Origin: AP-15 sp963785565 | Lineage (GTDB): Bacteria > Pseudomonadota > Alphaproteobacteria > ATCC43930 > CGMCC-115725 | Length of the DNA: 64,000 bases | Assembly: GCA_963785565.1 (NCBI GenBank) | Contig: CAWAVV010000005.1 | Span: 496,001 to 560,000 of the forward strand | Direction of reading: 5' to 3' | Shown: piece after piece, positions 45,391 through 55,420 of the stretch | How the letters are laid out: each line of letters begins with the position of its first letter | How positions within the stretch are numbered: position 1 is the first letter of the stretch | Notes under the pieces: generated by a model | The model's database searches: none | Seen by the model: only the letters and a program-made list of their open reading frames with translations | What the model was told of the DNA's origin: nothing | Made by a program: the position numbers and the translations under genes

Positions 45391-45700
45391 ATGAGCCATG
45401 TCTTTGTCGTCCAGCTCGACATCCCGGCCGAGCATGAGGCCGAGTTCAACCGGGTTTACGACACCGAGCACTTCCCGATGCTGTCGAAAGTGCCGGGGGT
45501 GCGCTCGGCGGCGCGCTATCGGCTCGAGCATTCGACGGTCGCCGGCGTGCAGCGTTATCTGACGATCTACGAGCTCGAACTCGCCCGATGTGCTGAAGAG
45601 CGCCGCCTGGGAGAAGGCCGGCAGCTTCGGCGACTGGGCGACAAAGGTCCGCCCGCTGACGACGAGCCGCCACCACAGCGTTTTCGAACGCATCGCCTGA
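45391..45700 (+). CDS. Small dimeric alpha/beta-barrel protein, copy 2, frameshifted
   Basis: It is a paralogue of the previous gene (SHVFVVQLDIPAEHEAEFNR, VPGVRSAARYRLEHSTV). At about 45570 one extra A in what should read ELDSPDV shifts the frame. Correcting it gives KSAAWEKAGSFGDWATKVRP, TTSRHHSVFERIA and a stop at 45698, matching copy 1 to the last residue. The pair probably arose by tandem duplication. Confidence 0.8.
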
Positions 45701-45712
45701 AAGGAAGCCCTA

Positions 45713-46021
45713 ATGATCCACGTGCTCGCCATCATCACCGCCAAAGCCGGGATGCGCGACAAGATCCTCGAGGCGTTTCACGCCAACATGCCGGCGGTCC
45801 ACGCCGAAAAAGGCTGCGTCGAGTACGGCCCGGCCATCGACGCTGAAGGCGCCGGCGGCATGCAGGCAAAGTTTGGGGCCGACACCTTTGTAGTGATCGA
45901 GAAATGGGAGAGCCTCGACGCGTTGAAGGCCCATGCCGCCTCGCCGCACATGGCTGCCTACGCCGCCAAGACCCGCGAGATGATCGCCAGCCGCGTCATC
46001 CACGTGCTCCAGCCGGGGTAA
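45713..46021 (+). CDS. Antibiotic biosynthesis monooxygenase (ABM/YgiN) domain protein
   Basis: The 102-residue ABM-type ferredoxin-fold protein has IHVLAIITAKAGMRDKILEA, an EKGCVEYGPAID central strand and FVVIEKWESLDALKAHAASPH, the typical YgiN pattern. It may act as a quinol monooxygenase or as a cofactor-free ligand-binding dimer. It is 12 bp downstream of the duplicated pair and upstream of the ThDP enzyme. Confidence 0.9.
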   Translation: MIHVLAIITAKAGMRDKILEAFHANMPAVHAEKGCVEYGPAIDAEGAGGMQAKFGADTFVVIEKWESLDALKAHAASPHMAAYAAKTREMIASRVIHVLQPG

Positions 46022-46136
46022 TTTGCGGGAACGCGGACATCTTGCCCGCATACGCGCGGGACGACCCGCCGCTGATTTCGGGTCCTGGCGACCAAGTGAG
46101 AGGGTTGCCGGCTCTGTCTATTGGGAGGAATGACCG

Positions 46137-47786
46137 ATGCAAGTCATGAACGTGATTGCCGAGATCCTGAAGCGTGAAGGCGTCTCGACCTTGTTTTGTT
46201 TTCCGACGACGCCGATCATCGAGGCTGCCGCCGCGGTCGGCATCAAGCCGGTGATCTGCCGCCAGGAACGGGTCGGCGTCCATATGGCCGACGGCTTCGC
46301 GCGGGTGTCGAACGGGCGGCCACCGGGCGTCTTTGCGATGCAGTACGGGCCGGGCGCCGAAAATGCCTTTGCCGGCGTCGCCACCGCCTTTTCCAATTCG
46401 ACGCCGGTGCTGTTTCTGCCGCTCGGTCACCCGCGCGAGACCGCGCAACTCTTCCCGATGTTCAAGTCGAGCCGCAGCTATGCCGCGATCACCAAATCGG
46501 TTGAAGAGGTTCAGCTGCCGCACGAGATCGGCAACATCATGCGGCGGGCCTTCGCCCAGCTCAAAAACGGGCGGTCCGGCCCGGTCATGGTCGAAGTGCC
46601 GGCCGACGTCACCGGCACCGAGGTCGATGTCGACCCGAGCGAGCACCGGCCGGTCCGCGCCAGCCGGTCGGCCGGCGACGAGCGCGACATCGACGACGCC
46701 GCGAAGATGCTGATCGACGCCGCCTGTCCGATAATTCTGGTGGGGCAGGGCGTGTTTTATGCCGAAGCGACCGGCGAGCTGCGCCAGCTCGCCGAGTTGC
46801 TGCAGGCTCCGGTCATGTCGACGTTCGACGGCAAGAGCGCCTTTCCCGAGGATCATGCGCTGTCGCTCGGACCGGGCGGCGGCACCTTTACCGGTCACGG
46901 CCGCCATTTCCTGCACAAATCCGATCTGGTGCTGGGCGTCGGATGCAGCTTTACCCGCCACGGCATCGCCACCCCGGTATTTCCGCCCGGCAAGAAATAC
47001 ATCCACGCGACTAACGACACCCGCGATCTGCACAAGGCGTTTGCCGCCGATCTCGGGATTCTCGGCGACGCCAAGCTGGTGCTCGGACAATTGATCGAAG
47101 CGGTCAAGGACCGGCTCGGCGGCCGGGCGCGCGGCGGCGAGGTCGCGCGTGAAGCCGCCGGAAAGCGTGAGGAATGGCTCGCCCGCTGGCAGCCCAAGCT
47201 GCATTCGAACGAGCACCCGATCAACCCCTACCGGGTGATCTCGGATTTCATGCGCGTCGTCGACCCGGCCGAGGCCATCGTCACCCACAATTCGGGCAGC
47301 CCGCGCGAGCAGCTCAACCCGTTCTACCGGGCGACCCGGCCGCGCGGCTATCTCGGCTGGGGCAAGTCGCACCAACTCGGCACCGGGCTCGGGCTGGCGA
47401 TCGGCGCCAAGGTCGCGGCCCCCGACAAGTTCTGCGTCAATATCATGGGCGACGCGGCGTTTGGCATGACCGGGCTCGATTTCGAAACCGCGGTGCGCTG
47501 CGGCATCCCGATCACCACGATCGTGCTGAACAATTCGACGATGGCGATCGAAACCCATGCGATGCAACTCTCGCACGATCGTTACGGCGCCCGCGATCTT
47601 GGCGGCAGTTACGCCGATATCGGGCGCGATCTGGGCGGGTGGAGCGAGCGGGTCGAGGATCCGAGCCAGATCGGCGATGCGATCCAGCGCGCCCGCCGGC
47701 AAAACGACGAGGGCCGCGCCGCGTTGCTCGAATTCGTCACCAGCCAGGAGCAGGGCTTTTCACATCGCCGCGGCAGCGCCGACTGA
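46137..47786 (+). CDS. Thiamine-diphosphate-dependent enzyme (acetolactate synthase-like)
   Basis: The 549-residue ThDP enzyme has an N-terminal Pyr domain with catalytic-type Glu in ICRQERVGVHMADG, a central FAD/ADP-like domain, and C-terminal ThDP motif GDAAFGMTGLDFETA ... LNNSTMAIE. It resembles benzoylformate decarboxylase, sulfoacetaldehyde acetyltransferase and acetolactate synthases, but the substrate is not assignable. GGGAGGAATG lies upstream of the ATG. It is probably co-transcribed with the three small proteins before it. Confidence 0.88.
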   Translation: MQVMNVIAEILKREGVSTLFCFPTTPIIEAAAAVGIKPVICRQERVGVHMADGFARVSNGRPPGVFAMQYGPGAENAFAGVATAFSNSTPVLFLPLGHPRETAQLFPMFKSSRSYAAITKSVEEVQLPHEIGNIMRRAFAQLKNGRSGPVMVEVPADVTGTEVDVDPSEHRPVRASRSAGDERDIDDAAKMLIDAACPIILVGQGVFYAEATGELRQLAELLQAPVMSTFDGKSAFPEDHALSLGPGGGTFTGHGRHFLHKSDLVLGVGCSFTRHGIATPVFPPGKKYIHATNDTRDLHKAFAADLGILGDAKLVLGQLIEAVKDRLGGRARGGEVAREAAGKREEWLARWQPKLHSNEHPINPYRVISDFMRVVDPAEAIVTHNSGSPREQLNPFYRATRPRGYLGWGKSHQLGTGLGLAIGAKVAAPDKFCVNIMGDAAFGMTGLDFETAVRCGIPITTIVLNNSTMAIETHAMQLSHDRYGARDLGGSYADIGRDLGGWSERVEDPSQIGDAIQRARRQNDEGRAALLEFVTSQEQGFSHRRGSAD

Positions 47787-47967
47787 ACGCAACGTCAACG
47801 GCCCTGGCCGGCCTGCCGAAGGGGTGAGAGGCGCGGTCTCACGGTATTGAGGGCCCGTTGTGGGGGAACAGCGGTCGTTCCCGACCCGTGTAGCTTGCGA
47901 TGTCTTGTACCAGAACGGGACCCGCCGTGAACCATTGGGATCGCGGATTTGGGCCGCGATTATGGGG

Positions 47968-50118
47968 TCAATGCGCGCCGGTGTGGCTCGGGGATAACCG
48001 GCGAGTCCCCTCGTCGGTAATCAACCGGACCCCGACATCGAACGTGAAATACGACCACACCCAGCCGAGGATCACCGAGAGCCGATTGCGCACACCGAGC
48101 AAGAACATCAGGTGCACGGCGCCCCATAGCCACCACGCCGGTGCGCCAGTCAGTTTGAGCCGCCCAAAATCGGCGACCGCGCTCCTGCGTCCGATCGTGG
48201 CCAAGCTGCCCTGGTGGCGATAGCGGAACGGCGGCGGAGGCTTGCGGTTGCGCAGGCGGGCCCGCAGCACCGCTGCAACATAGGCGCCGCCCTGCTTCGC
48301 CGCCGGGGCCAGTCCTGGAGCCGGCTGGCCGTCCCAGGCGAGCACCAGCGCGGTGTCGCCGATCGCAAAGACGTCGGGTAGACCTGGCACGGAGAGGTCC
48401 GGCCCTACCATGACGCGGCCTGCCCGATCAGGCTCAATGCCCAGCCAGGCAGCTGCCGGCGAGGCGACGACGCCGGCTGCCCACAAGACGGTGCCGGCGC
48501 GGATGCGCTCGCCACTTACCACCACGCCCTCAGCGTCGATGCCTTCGACCCGGCTGTCCAGGCGCACTTCGACGCCGAGCGCCTCAAGCGAAGTCTGGGC
48601 GAAGGCCGACAGCCGCTCGTTCAATTGAGGCAGCACGCGAGGGCCTGCCTGCACCAGCAAGATGCGCGCCGATGCCGGGTCGAAGTTGCGGAAGTCCTTG
48701 GCCATCCCGTTGCGGGCGAGTTCCGCTATCGCCCCCGCCATTTCAACCCCGGTCGGTCCCGCTCCGACGATCAAAAACGTCAAGAGGCTCGCCCGTGCTG
48801 CAGGATCGTCCGTCGCCTCGGCTTGCTCGAAAGCGTCCAAGATGCGGCTGCGAATGCTGGTCGCGTCCTGCACCGATTTCAGCCCTGGCGCGTAAGCCGC
48901 CCATTCCTCGCGGCCGAAATAGCCGTGCGTGGCGCCGGTCGCGAGCACCAGCGCATCGTAGGCAACCGCGCGCCCGTCCACGATCAATCGGCGGGCAGCG
49001 ACGTCGACTGCGGTGACGGTACCGCAGAAGACCCGCATTCTTGGGTTGTCGCGGAAGACGCCGCGGATCGGCGTCGCGATATCAGCGGGGGAAAGAGCGG
49101 CTGTTGCGACCTGATACAGCAGCGGCTGGAACAGGTGATAGTTGTGACGGTCGATCAGGGTAACCCGCGCTCGCTCATGGCGCAGCCCCGCCGCGCATGC
49201 CATGCCGCCAAAGCCTGCGCCAACGATGACGACATGCAGTGCGTTCTCGTCGGCTGGGAGCGCGCGATGCGCCCAATCAATGATCAGACGATCGAGCGAA
49301 TAGCGTCCCGCGCCGAATACCCCGAGCAGGGCCAATAACGAAGCTCCATAGATCGTCATGCCGTGATCCGCGCCGGCCATCGCCATACCGGATGCTCCGG
49401 CGAAAAGACCGGCCGCCATCACCGGCGTCAACAGACCCGGCGCCAAGAGTGCCGCGCCGACGATCGCCAGGGGCCGAGGCACCATCCCGGCTTCCATGGA
49501 GGGCAGCATTCCGTGCATCGTCACGGGTCCGATCAGTGCCGCCGCCAGCCATAGCCGCATGGCAAGCAGGTAGAATGGGCCGACTTCCCGACTAACCCAG
49601 CGGAGAGCCGCCATTGCCGGGCCGGCTAGAGGCAGGGGGCTGTGCGCCAAGCCTTTGCCAAGAACATGATCGAGCGACAGCGGCCCGGCACCCTGCACAA
49701 CATACCAGCCGAACAGAGCGGCCCAGAACAGGTGCTCGTCTTGCGGCGCTCCGAGGGACTGCGCGAGCAAGGTCAACACCAGCATCAGCAGCGCTAAAGG
49801 CCTGACGAATATCCCAACGGCCAGCAGCACCGGTCCCATTACCCGTGCGGCGATAATCGGCCAGGTGGCGTGGAAATCGCCGATATCGACGCCAGGAAAC
49901 ATATCCGGCGCAAAGAATGCCTTGGCCAACGACAGGCGGACCAGCAGATCGACGATCGGCGCCACCGCCCGCAACGCCGTCCGGCTGATATCCAGAAATG
50001 CGGCCAGCCTCACCCGAAGCCGGTCGCTATGGTAGAGTGTAATCGGCCTCACCGGCTTGCGGTCTTCACTATCGCTGGCGAATTCGTCATCTCCCTTTCC
50101 TTGTTCCCCGTTTATCAT
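47968..50118 (-). CDS. Fusion of a duplicated DoxX-like membrane domain with type II NADH:quinone oxidoreductase
   Basis: The protein is 716 residues. Residues 1 to about 305 contain two DoxX-like four-helix units: LLVRLSLAKAFF to GAGPLSLDHVL, and LLAMRLWLAAALIGP to GAGRYSLDRLI. The remainder is a complete NDH-2: HVVIVGAGFGGMACAAGL for FAD, YHLFQPLLYQVA, LIVGAGPTGVEMAGAIAEL for NADH, DVFAIGDTA, and a C-terminal membrane-associating tail WWLWGAVHLMFLLGVRNRL. NDH-2 passes electrons from NADH to quinone without proton pumping. ATG at 50118 is chosen. The DoxX part may bind quinol or anchor the enzyme. Confidence 0.9.
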   Translation of the reverse strand: MINGEQGKGDDEFASDSEDRKPVRPITLYHSDRLRVRLAAFLDISRTALRAVAPIVDLLVRLSLAKAFFAPDMFPGVDIGDFHATWPIIAARVMGPVLLAVGIFVRPLALLMLVLTLLAQSLGAPQDEHLFWAALFGWYVVQGAGPLSLDHVLGKGLAHSPLPLAGPAMAALRWVSREVGPFYLLAMRLWLAAALIGPVTMHGMLPSMEAGMVPRPLAIVGAALLAPGLLTPVMAAGLFAGASGMAMAGADHGMTIYGASLLALLGVFGAGRYSLDRLIIDWAHRALPADENALHVVIVGAGFGGMACAAGLRHERARVTLIDRHNYHLFQPLLYQVATAALSPADIATPIRGVFRDNPRMRVFCGTVTAVDVAARRLIVDGRAVAYDALVLATGATHGYFGREEWAAYAPGLKSVQDATSIRSRILDAFEQAEATDDPAARASLLTFLIVGAGPTGVEMAGAIAELARNGMAKDFRNFDPASARILLVQAGPRVLPQLNERLSAFAQTSLEALGVEVRLDSRVEGIDAEGVVVSGERIRAGTVLWAAGVVASPAAAWLGIEPDRAGRVMVGPDLSVPGLPDVFAIGDTALVLAWDGQPAPGLAPAAKQGGAYVAAVLRARLRNRKPPPPFRYRHQGSLATIGRRSAVADFGRLKLTGAPAWWLWGAVHLMFLLGVRNRLSVILGWVWSYFTFDVGVRLITDEGTRRLSPSHTGAH

Positions 50119-50216
50119 TGGCAAGCAAGCCCCAAACCGGCGCTCGCGTCGGGCTGGGTTCCATCATATTCTGAGCATATTCTGAGTTGCACATTTCCTT
50201 GCGGGACCGGCGCCAG

Positions 50217-52002
50217 ATGAGCGAAGAGCGGGTCGCGTGGCGGCTGACGGCGATCCTGGCCGCTGATGTGGGTATTCGGGCTGATGGGCGCCGATGAGGA
50301 AGGCACGCTCGCGGCGTTGAAAGCGATCCGGCGCGAATTGGTTGACCCCAGGATCATCGAACATCGCGGCCGCATCGTCAAAACCACCGGCGACGGGCTG
50401 TTGGTCGAGTTTGCCAGCGTCGTCGACGCGGTGCGCTGCGCGGTTGACGTGCAGCGCGAGGTGGCCGAGCGCAACGCCGGTGTGCCGACCGAAACGCGCA
50501 TCGAGTTCCGCGGTCGGCATCAATCTCGGCGACATCATCATCGATGGGGATGACATTTTCGGCGACGGCGTCAACGTCGCCGCCCGGCTCGAAACCTTGG
50601 CCGAGGCGGGTGAGATCTGCGTCGGCCGTGTGGTGCGCGACCAGGTACGCGACAAGCTCGCCTTCGCATTCGAGGACATGGGCGAGCAGCAGGTCAAGAA
50701 CATCGCCCGGCCGGTGCGCGCCCACCGCATCTGCATCGAAGCCCCAGCAGCCGCTCTGCGGTCGCCGCGGCGGAGCAGACGCCACTACCGTTGCCCGACA
50801 GGCCGTCGATCGCGGTGCTGCCGTTCCAGAATATGAGCGGCGACCCTGAGCAGGAGTATTTCACCGACCGCTTGGTCGAGGCCATCATCACCGAGCTGTC
50901 GCGGTTCCGCACGCTGCTCGTGATCACGCGGAACAGCACCTTCACCTACAAGGGCAAGCCGGTGGATGTCCGCCAAGTCGCGCGCGAATTGGGCGGCCGC
51001 TACGTCGTCGAGGGCAGCATCCGCAAGGCCGGCAACCGGATGCGGGTGACCGCCCAGCTGATCGATGCGGCCACCGGAAATCATCTTTGGGCCGAGCGCT
51101 ACGACCGCTCGCTGGACGATGTATTCGCCGTCCAGGAAGAGGTCACGCGCAATATCGTGGCGGCTGTGGCGCCGCAGGTGGAGCTGGCGGAGATGGCCCA
51201 TGCCCGCCGCGCCACTCCAAACGGTGACGCCGTGCAGCTCGCCTGGCGAGCGCAAGGCCTGTTCAATGACGCGCATCAAAAGGGCCAGCCTTCGCTGATG
51301 CGGGAAGCCATCGCCACCGCAACGCAGGCGATCGCCGCCGATCCCGCATCGCTCTCGCCCACAACGTTCTGGGCTCGGCACAGCTTGTGCCACCTGTTGC
51401 GCTGGGGGCCGGAACCGGAAAAGGCGGTCGATGCGGCGTGGTCCACGGTTGAGCGGATGCAGGGCATCGATGCACTGGACTACCGGACCTTGGGTCTTTC
51501 CGGTCTTGTGCGGGTGTGGCCCGGCGATCACGAGCGCGGCGTCGCCGATCTGCGCCGCGCCATCGAGATCAATCCCAATTCCGCCAATACGGTAGCTGCG
51601 CTGGCCTTTGCCGAGGCGATGGCGGGTTTCGGCGAGGAGGCCAAGGCGCATGCCTTGCTCGCCCTCCGCTTGAGCCCGCGCGACACTTGGGTCAGTGGGA
51701 ATGCCTAGCTCGCGCTGGCGATGGCGAGCTATTGCGCGCGCGAATATTCGGAAGCCGTGAGCTGGGCCGAACAAGCGATCCAATCGCATGCACGGGCGCC
51801 GATCCGGCACAGCATCATGATCGCCTGTTGCGCCCGGGCCGGCGACCTGCAGAAGGCCGCTCAGTAGCGGGCGGTGCCCGACGGCTTCGCCCCGGATTTG
51901 ATCCCGAGCCTGTTCCGCGGCGAGAACCCGGTATTCAGTCGACCGGAGGACATAGAGCACCACTTGGACGGGCTGCGGATCGCGGCCGGCGAGGGGCCAT
52001 GA
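50217..52002 (+). pseudogene. Adenylate/guanylate cyclase - TolB-like - TPR protein, degraded
   Basis: Pieces in successive frames reconstruct one well-known protein type. They are an N-terminal class III cyclase domain (SEERVAWRLTAILAADV; KTTGDGLLVEFASVVDAVRC; GINLGDIIIDGDDIFGDGVN), a TolB-N-like linker (RPSIAVLPFQNMSGDPEQEYF, then GGRYVVEGSIRKAGNRMRVT) and TPR repeats. Lesions are a small deletion with frameshift at about 50262, frameshifts near 50510 and 50750-50780, and in-frame TAG codons at 51706 and 51865. The frame then runs to the natural-looking end at 52002. It is non-functional. Confidence 0.9.
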
Positions 52003-52233
52003 CCGCCGCGATCCTTGCCGCAGACGATGCGCTCGACTTCCTCGACCCCGTCCCAGAAAGACGAGATGCAAGCCGCTAGTGGTACGAACCGGACAGATGG
52101 TTCCCGTTGCGGGCCATAACATCGAGATTGCTTCGTCAGCCTACGGCCTCCTCGCAATGCTGGGTGGACGGCCCGGTGACGGCATCGATGTGCCAAGCTG
52201 GGGTCGATCAACGACCAGCAAGGAGACGGTCCG

Positions 52234-52731
52234 ATGCCGGTTATCACGATCGGGCTTGATATCGCGAAGTCGGTTTTTCAGGTTCACGGCGAGGATGCGC
52301 GCGGCAAGATCGTCACCGAGAAGCGCTTGCGGCGATCCCAGGTCGAGGGGTTTTTCCGCCGGCGGCCTAACGCGCCGGTCGGGATCGAAGCCTGCGGCAC
52401 CGCGCCTTATTGGGGCCGCAGCTTGCGTGCGCTGGGCCACCAGGTGCGGCTGATCCCGGCGGCTGGAGCCTGCCCTCGGGCCGGCTGAGGCCGGACCCGT
52501 GGGTCAAACCGTTTGTCCGGCGCAACAAGAACGATGCGCGCGATACCCGGTCCCATGGCGACCGCGCCACGCCCTGGCAGCGCGGCATCCTCGCCTGCCG
52601 CCCGGTCAAGAGCCTGCCCCCAGCGGAAGGCGGGGGTCGCGGTGCTCGCCCAGGCCGCCAAGACCGCACGCATCGCCTGGGCCCTGCTCGCCTCCGGCGA
52701 GGCCTACCGCAAGCCCAGCCGGGTGGCCTGA
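52234..52731 (+). mobile_element. IS110-family transposase remnant with internal deletion and frameshift
   Basis: The N-terminal part matches IS110 transposases (TIGLDIAKSVFQVHGEDARG, then VGIEACGTAPYWGRSLRALG and HQVRLIP). The frame then breaks; VKPFVRRNKNDARD continues in another frame. A C-terminal piece (AAKTARIAWALLASGEAYRK) follows almost at once, so most of the middle is missing. A good AAGGAGA site precedes ATG 52234. Ends of the element are not identifiable. The following 800 bases (52732-53536) hold no gene, only a repeat at 53141-53230. Confidence 0.85.
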
Positions 52732-53140
52732 TGGATAACCCAACGCGTTGCCCCAGCCCAACCTCCAACCCCAGCCCCACCCACCGGTTGATCGGCCGCC
52801 CCGGTCGGAGCCATCTCCGGCCGGCCACCCCGCGACGAGGAAGGCAGCGACGGCACAATGGTCAGGACCTGGATCGGCACACGCCGCTTTGTCATCGCGC
52901 CACCGAGCGCGCCGCAATGCTTGGAATTCGATCCGCGCAACCCATCGCGGCCAGTGGTCAGCCGACCGCGCAAACAGGCCGGATACATGACCGCTCCAGA
53001 ACAAACGCCAATACCGCCAGATACCCCTTGCCCAGCGGAAGCCGTCCATACATGACATATAGCACAAAATTAATGAAACGAACTTAAGAACCATGGCCCT
53101 ACCGCTCACGCGCATTCAGGTGGCGCAGTCCCACTGCACT

Positions 53141-53230
53141 CGTTATGCCCGGCCTTGTGCCGGGCATCCACGGAATCAGCAAAGCATGCGTCGCTCCTCG
53201 TGGAAGGCCGGGACGAGCCCGGCCATGACA
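53141..53230. repeat. Palindromic ATGCCCGGC...GCCGGGCAT-type repeat
   Basis: ATGCCCGGCCTTGTGCCGGGCAT forms a hairpin, and GGCCGGGACGAGCCCGGCCAT about 50 bases later forms a second in the same family. This CCGGGC(A/T)TG(T)CCCGG repeat is common in Bradyrhizobium-like genomes. It lies in an otherwise empty 800-bp interval. Confidence 0.6.
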
Positions 53231-53536
53231 GTTTGTCCCAATCCTGTGTCTGCGTCTGAGCACTAGACTAGGTGTAAAATTCCCAGTTTTGTACATCTGA
53301 TCGGCGGCCCTGGCTCCGCGCGAGCTGATATGATTTTTCAAACCGTTTGACAGCGTTTTGGCTTACAGGTAGCTGAAAGAGCTCTGCTGGGATCTTGTCC
53401 GCGAAAATCGGGGAGCATTAAGTGGCAATCATTGCTGGAGGGCGCGGATCCACGGCGGGGAGTGGCCGAGCGACAGCTTGGCTGAACAGCGCGCCAGCGC
53501 AGAAGCTGGTGAAGGTGTTACGCTCGCGCCCCCGTT

Positions 53537-54496
53537 ATGCTCGCCCTCCTCGCCGCGCCGTCGGTGGGCGAGGGCCAACAGTCAAAGACAATCCCGCGGC
53601 TTTGCTTCCTTACGTTTGAACCGTATACGTTGGGAAAGCGGCCAGGGATCGACGCGTTCTTCCAGACCTTGCGCGACTTGGGCCATATTGAGGGGCGCTC
53701 CCTCATCATCGATCACCTGTCCGCAGAGGAGCGCGGCGAGCGGTTTCCGGCCCTCGCCGCCGAATGTCTGCGCCTCAGAGCGGACGTCATCGCCACGACC
53801 ACCACCCCCGCCGCGCAGGCTGCCAAGAACGCAACCCGCAGCATCCCGATCGTCATGATCGCCCAGGGCGATCCTGTGGGGACCGGGCTCGTAAACAGCC
53901 TCGCCCAACCCGGGGGAAATATCACCGGGACGTCCCTGATGATTCCCGATCTTGCGGCCAAGCGTCTCCAGTTGCTCAAGGAAGCTGTACCGGGAATCTC
54001 GCGGGTGCTCGTGCTGACGTACCTCACCGATCCCATTGCGCCGTTGCAGGTGAAAGCAACGAAAGAGGCGGCCCAATCGCTGGGCATTACGCTGCAAGTC
54101 CGCGATATTCAGTCGGCGGACGATCTTCCAGCTGCGTTCGATGCTGGTGCCCGAGAGGGCGCCGATGGTCTCATCGTCACGGCCGAGACCATATTCGTTA
54201 TTCACCGCGCCTCAGTGAGTGCACTCGCGGCCCGCCACAAATTGCCGGCAATGTACGCGAATCCGATACAAGTCCGCGATGGCGGCGGCCTGATGGCGTA
54301 CAGCGTGGCTGGCTCTGATGTCCAGAGGCGTGCCGCGGCTTACGTAGATAGGATCTTGAAGGGGGCAAAGCCTGCCGATCTTCCCGTCGAACAGCCGACC
54401 AAGTTCGAGCTGGCGATTAACCTCAAGGCTGCCGAGGCACTCGGCCTCACCATCCCGCGGAATTTCCTCGCGCTCGCCGATGAAGTGATCGAGTAG
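53537..54496 (+). CDS. ABC transporter substrate-binding protein (ABC_sub_bind/DUF534 family)
   Basis: The 319-residue periplasmic-binding fold protein has FFQTLRDLGHIEGRSLIID, TPAAQAAKNATRSIPIVM, LAQPGGNITGTSLM and a C terminus LADEVIE. The usual MRRREFI-type signal is replaced by a short ALLAAPSVGEGQQ stretch, so the start may be slightly upstream or the signal damaged. The family is highly expanded in Bradyrhizobium-type genomes, often as solitary genes without permease. Its tail is homologous to the 3' part of the chimera at 19955-20197. Confidence 0.88.
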   Translation: MLALLAAPSVGEGQQSKTIPRLCFLTFEPYTLGKRPGIDAFFQTLRDLGHIEGRSLIIDHLSAEERGERFPALAAECLRLRADVIATTTTPAAQAAKNATRSIPIVMIAQGDPVGTGLVNSLAQPGGNITGTSLMIPDLAAKRLQLLKEAVPGISRVLVLTYLTDPIAPLQVKATKEAAQSLGITLQVRDIQSADDLPAAFDAGAREGADGLIVTAETIFVIHRASVSALAARHKLPAMYANPIQVRDGGGLMAYSVAGSDVQRRAAAYVDRILKGAKPADLPVEQPTKFELAINLKAAEALGLTIPRNFLALADEVIE

Positions 54497-54511
54497 GCGG
54501 GCGGAAGACCT

Positions 54512-54922
54512 TTAACCTCCGTGAAGGCGGAGACGGCGCAGTCCGACTTTCTGCAACCCCGGGGATAACCCCCCAGGGTAGAGACGCGGAACGATCCCAC
54601 GGCTCAATCTCGCTGTCTGCGCGGTCCCCGCGTTCCGAACTGCCGCCTCCCATCCTTTCGGTGGACGGGCGCGGACGAATTCCTCGTTGACGTCCGCACC
54701 CCAGCCAGGACCAGTCGGCAACAGCAGCTCGCCGTTCTCGATGACCGGCGGGTGGGTGACGATGTCGTCCTTCCAGGTCACGTCGTCGATGTCGATCTCC
54801 ATGACTTTAAAGTTCGGCGCCACGGCGCACATATGCGCGCTGATCAGCGAGCCCAAATGGCCGTTGAAATTATGAGGTGCCACATTGACCTCGTAGGCGT
54901 CGGCCATCGCCACGATCCTCAA
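54512..54922 (-). pseudogene. Mandelate racemase/muconate lactonizing enzyme C-terminal remnant
   Basis: EVNVAPHNFNGHLGSLISAH followed by the VMEIDIDDVTWKDD and PPVIENGELLLPTGPGWG stretches is the C-terminal end of an enolase-superfamily sugar-acid dehydratase, including the active-site His region. The N-terminal capping domain and metal-binding Asp-Glu-Glu are absent, and upstream DNA (54923-55029) has stops. The C terminus also runs on beyond the usual end. It is a truncated, inactive copy. Confidence 0.8.
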
Positions 54923-55029
54923 GGTTTTGAGAATGCAGTTCTACGCCGCGTCGTTGGTCGCGTAGTGGACCGAAATACGGCCGGGACTGACGCCCGCCTT
55001 ACTGGTGGCACTCGCCCGCATCGGGCTGG

Positions 55030-55305
55030 TCAGCCCTCCGCGGTTGTCGGGTCGATCATGCGGCGGATTTCCGTGACCTTGTTGGCCGGGAAGCCACTCT
55101 TGCGTGCATGCTCATGGATGATCGCCTCGTCTTTGGCGAGATAGACGCAGAACGTCTTGTCGCCGGCGACATAGCTCTCGACCCACTGGATGTCCGGGCC
55201 GAGCTCCCTGAGCGTCGCGTTCGATTTCTGCGCGGCCTCGCGCAAGGCCTGCCGCTCGGCGCTGCCGATCGCCGGCAACTCGCGTTCGATGATGAATTTG
55301 CGCAT
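55030..55305 (-). CDS. DUF4242 / SCO4226-like nickel-binding family protein
   Basis: The 91-residue ferredoxin-fold protein begins MRKFIIERELPAIGSA and has the NATLRELGPDIQWVESYVAG and YLAKDEAIIHEHARKSGFP segments typical of DUF4242. ATG at 55305 has a GGAGGAGG ribosome site; the open frame extends further upstream without support. Some members bind nickel; the role here is unknown. Confidence 0.9.
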   Translation of the reverse strand: MRKFIIERELPAIGSAERQALREAAQKSNATLRELGPDIQWVESYVAGDKTFCVYLAKDEAIIHEHARKSGFPANKVTEIRRMIDPTTAEG

Positions 55306-55420
55306 GATCCTCCTCCATGTTCGGTTGCGGCCGATGGTGGCAGATCGGGCAGAATCGGTAAAGCTGCGATTCCGGCGCCACACGGCGGACGAAATCGTCG
55401 ACGCCGCTTAGCGCAGACTG

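Noticed and set aside
46001..47702. 568-residue minus-strand frame opposite the ThDP enzyme
   Set aside because: Antisense shadow with His/Arg/Asp-rich text and no family match.
50785..52122. 445-residue minus-strand frame opposite the cyclase pseudogene
   Set aside because: No recognisable domain; the plus strand carries unmistakable TolB/TPR sequence, so this is a shadow frame.
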